The notes below the pieces were generated by a model. The model did not search any database and was not told the origin of the DNA. It saw only the letters and a list, made by a program, of their open reading frames with translations. A stretch of 6,720 nt of DNA from Ekhidna sp. GTDB lineage: Bacteria; Bacteroidota; Bacteroidia; Cytophagales; Cyclobacteriaceae. The stretch lies in the NCBI GenBank assembly GCA_028821635.1, contig JAPPDO010000375.1:1-6720 (forward strand), read 5' to 3'. This document shows, piece after piece, positions 5,679 to 6,720 of this stretch. The number at the start of each line of letters is the position of its first letter. The stretch's first letter is position 1. The translations under genes and the position numbers were made by a program.

Positions 5679-6720
5679 TTAGTTTCGCTGCCGCATCACG
5701 TCATCAGTGGTGCTGTCGTCGCCATTGAAGTCTATCTTCAGCACCGGATACTGAGAAGTACTCCCAAAGTCCCAAAACAATTCAGCGTCGGTGGTGCCAT
5801 CTCCATCCAAGTCATCCCAATCAGCGTAAATGCCTGTGTAGCCTGTGGGCGTTTGCAGGGCAGAGGCTGTTTTGGGTAGTCTTGTTTTGTCTGCATTATT
5901 AGTATCCGATACTGTGGCCCTCTGATAATAACTATTAGTGACCGTACCACTTGCCGGCAGTCCTATTAACTTATTATAATTCATTCCCCCCGCATAGCTG
6001 GCGACGATCATTGTTTTGAATTGATTTGATCCGACTAGACTGCCAATTCCGGCATTCCTTCCTCCTGTAGCTGTACTGTTTGAGACATAGCAGGCACGGA
6101 TCGTGCTACCACCCTGCATCAGCCCGGCTAAGCCGCCGAGTTTGGCACTCTCTCCTCCTGTAGCTGTACTATTCGAGACATAGCAGGCAGTGATTGTCCC
6201 ACCACCCTGCGCCCGTCCAACTAAGCTGGCTACATTAGAATTAGTGGTTCCTGTAGCCGTACTGTTTGCGACATAGCAGGCACGGATCGTGCCGGCAGAA
6301 CCTTGATTACCAACTAAGCCTCCGACTTCAGAGTTATTCTCTCCTTTAGCTTTACTGTTAGAAACAACATAGCAGGCAGTAATCCCACCACCAGCTTGAT
6401 CCCCAACTAAGCCTCCGACTCGAACTCTTTCTCCTCCTCCTGTAGCTGTACTATTCGAGACATAGCAGGCACGGATCGTACCACCAGCCTGCCTCCCAAC
6501 TAAGCCGCCTATCTGAGCATCAATACCTGCTGTAGCCGTACTGTTAGAGACATAGCAAGAACTGATTGTGCCACCCGTCAAATGCCCGATCAGGCAGCCT
6601 ATACGATTATTAAGATTATCACTTCCTCCTGTGACACTTGCATCCACAATACCTACATTCCTGATGGTTGCTCTACTGCCCACAGTACCAAACAAGCCTC
6701 TATCCCCCCTTCCAGTTCTG
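5679..6720 (-). CDS. GLUG-repeat surface/secreted protein, C-terminal part (5' partial)
   Basis: The frame is open to the right edge of the window and begins there as RTGRGDRGLFGTVGS, so the first possible start inside the window (TTG at 6695) is not the real one. Numbering from that TTG, seven GLUG-type motifs occur at about residues 32, 62, 93, 124, 155, 186 and 217 (IGCLIG, IGGLVG, VGGLVG, VGGLVG, VASLVG, LGGLAG, IGSLVG). Most are followed by a turn and I-(R/T)-ACYVSNSTATGG, giving a unit of 30-31 residues. Such repeats are thought to form an elongated beta-helix-like stalk in exported adhesin- or protease-like proteins. The tail carries LQTPTGYTGIYADWDDLDGDG and FWDFGSTSQYPVLKIDFNGD, with Asp-rich loops (D295-D303, D322-D332) that look like calcium-binding loops. 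It ends at TAA 5681-5679 with no T9SS sorting domain, unlike the protein at the left end. The specific ligand or role is unknown. Confidence 0.88.
   Translation of the reverse strand, partial: RTGRGDRGLFGTVGSRATIRNVGIVDASVTGGSDNLNNRIGCLIGHLTGGTISSCYVSNSTATAGIDAQIGGLVGRQAGGTIRACYVSNSTATGGGERVRVGGLVGDQAGGGITACYVVSNSKAKGENNSEVGGLVGNQGSAGTIRACYVANSTATGTTNSNVASLVGRAQGGGTITACYVSNSTATGGESAKLGGLAGLMQGGSTIRACYVSNSTATGGRNAGIGSLVGSNQFKTMIVASYAGGMNYNKLIGLPASGTVTNSYYQRATVSDTNNADKTRLPKTASALQTPTGYTGIYADWDDLDGDGTTDAELFWDFGSTSQYPVLKIDFNGDDSTTDDVMRQRN
6030..6602 (-). repeat. Tandem coding repeats of about 93 bases (GLUG units)
   Basis: The units are nearly in register at 93 bases; one is 90. The most conserved core on the + strand is GAGACATAGCAGGCACGGATCGT or its variants, at about 6081, 6175, 6269, 6364, 6457 and 6547. 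One unit carries an extra in-frame codon, giving CYVVSNSKAKG. Two core types alternate along the array (IRACYV and ITACYV), indicating growth by duplication of a two-unit block. Confidence 0.8.

Noticed and set aside
5668..5681. Palindrome TAAAAGCCCTTTTA as a terminator of the GLUG gene
   Set aside because: The stem is short and AT-rich with a two-base loop and overlaps the stop codon; too weak to call.
5738..5950. 70-codon - strand frame within the GLUG gene
   Set aside because: It overlaps the strongly supported GLUG reading frame and has no domain signal.

Overview
The window looks like chromosomal DNA from a member of the Bacteroidota, probably a free-living environmental or marine Cytophagales-type bacterium. 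The clearest lineage marker is the first 258 bases on the + strand. They encode the end of a secreted protein carrying a C-terminal sorting domain of the type IX secretion system, which is restricted to this phylum. A large GLUG-repeat protein at the other end and the absence of strong Shine-Dalgarno sequences fit the same group. The narrower placement is inference.

Layout, left to right: (1) 1-258 (+), tail of a T9SS cargo protein. (2) 334-1951 (-), a two-gene signalling operon: a membrane histidine kinase followed one base later by a single-domain response regulator. (3) 1952-2110, an AT-rich divergent intergenic region with a 10-bp direct repeat and a 6-bp inverted repeat. (4) 2111-2576 (+), a broken gene in two frames whose joined product resembles a helix-hairpin-helix DNA glycosylase-like protein; it is frameshifted and cut short. 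(5) 2588-5449 (-), one long gene for a fused FAD-linked oxidase / iron-sulfur / CCG-domain protein (2-hydroxyacid dehydrogenase type, like E. coli YdiJ), interrupted by a single in-frame TAG. (6) 5450-5678, a gene-free stretch with a short internal repeat, possibly a dispersed intergenic element. (7) 5679-6720 (-), the C-terminal part of a GLUG-repeat surface or secreted protein whose start lies beyond the window.

The genes do not form one pathway. The kinase and regulator clearly work together. The oxidoreductase is a metabolic enzyme that would feed electrons from a 2-hydroxyacid into the cell if it were intact. The two ends belong to exported repeat-rich or T9SS proteins. Two of the internal genes are disrupted (one nonsense codon, one frameshift plus truncation), so the region is either decaying or carries sequencing errors. 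I saw no tRNA, rRNA, CRISPR array, transposase or phage gene, and no convincing evidence of a new multi-gene system.
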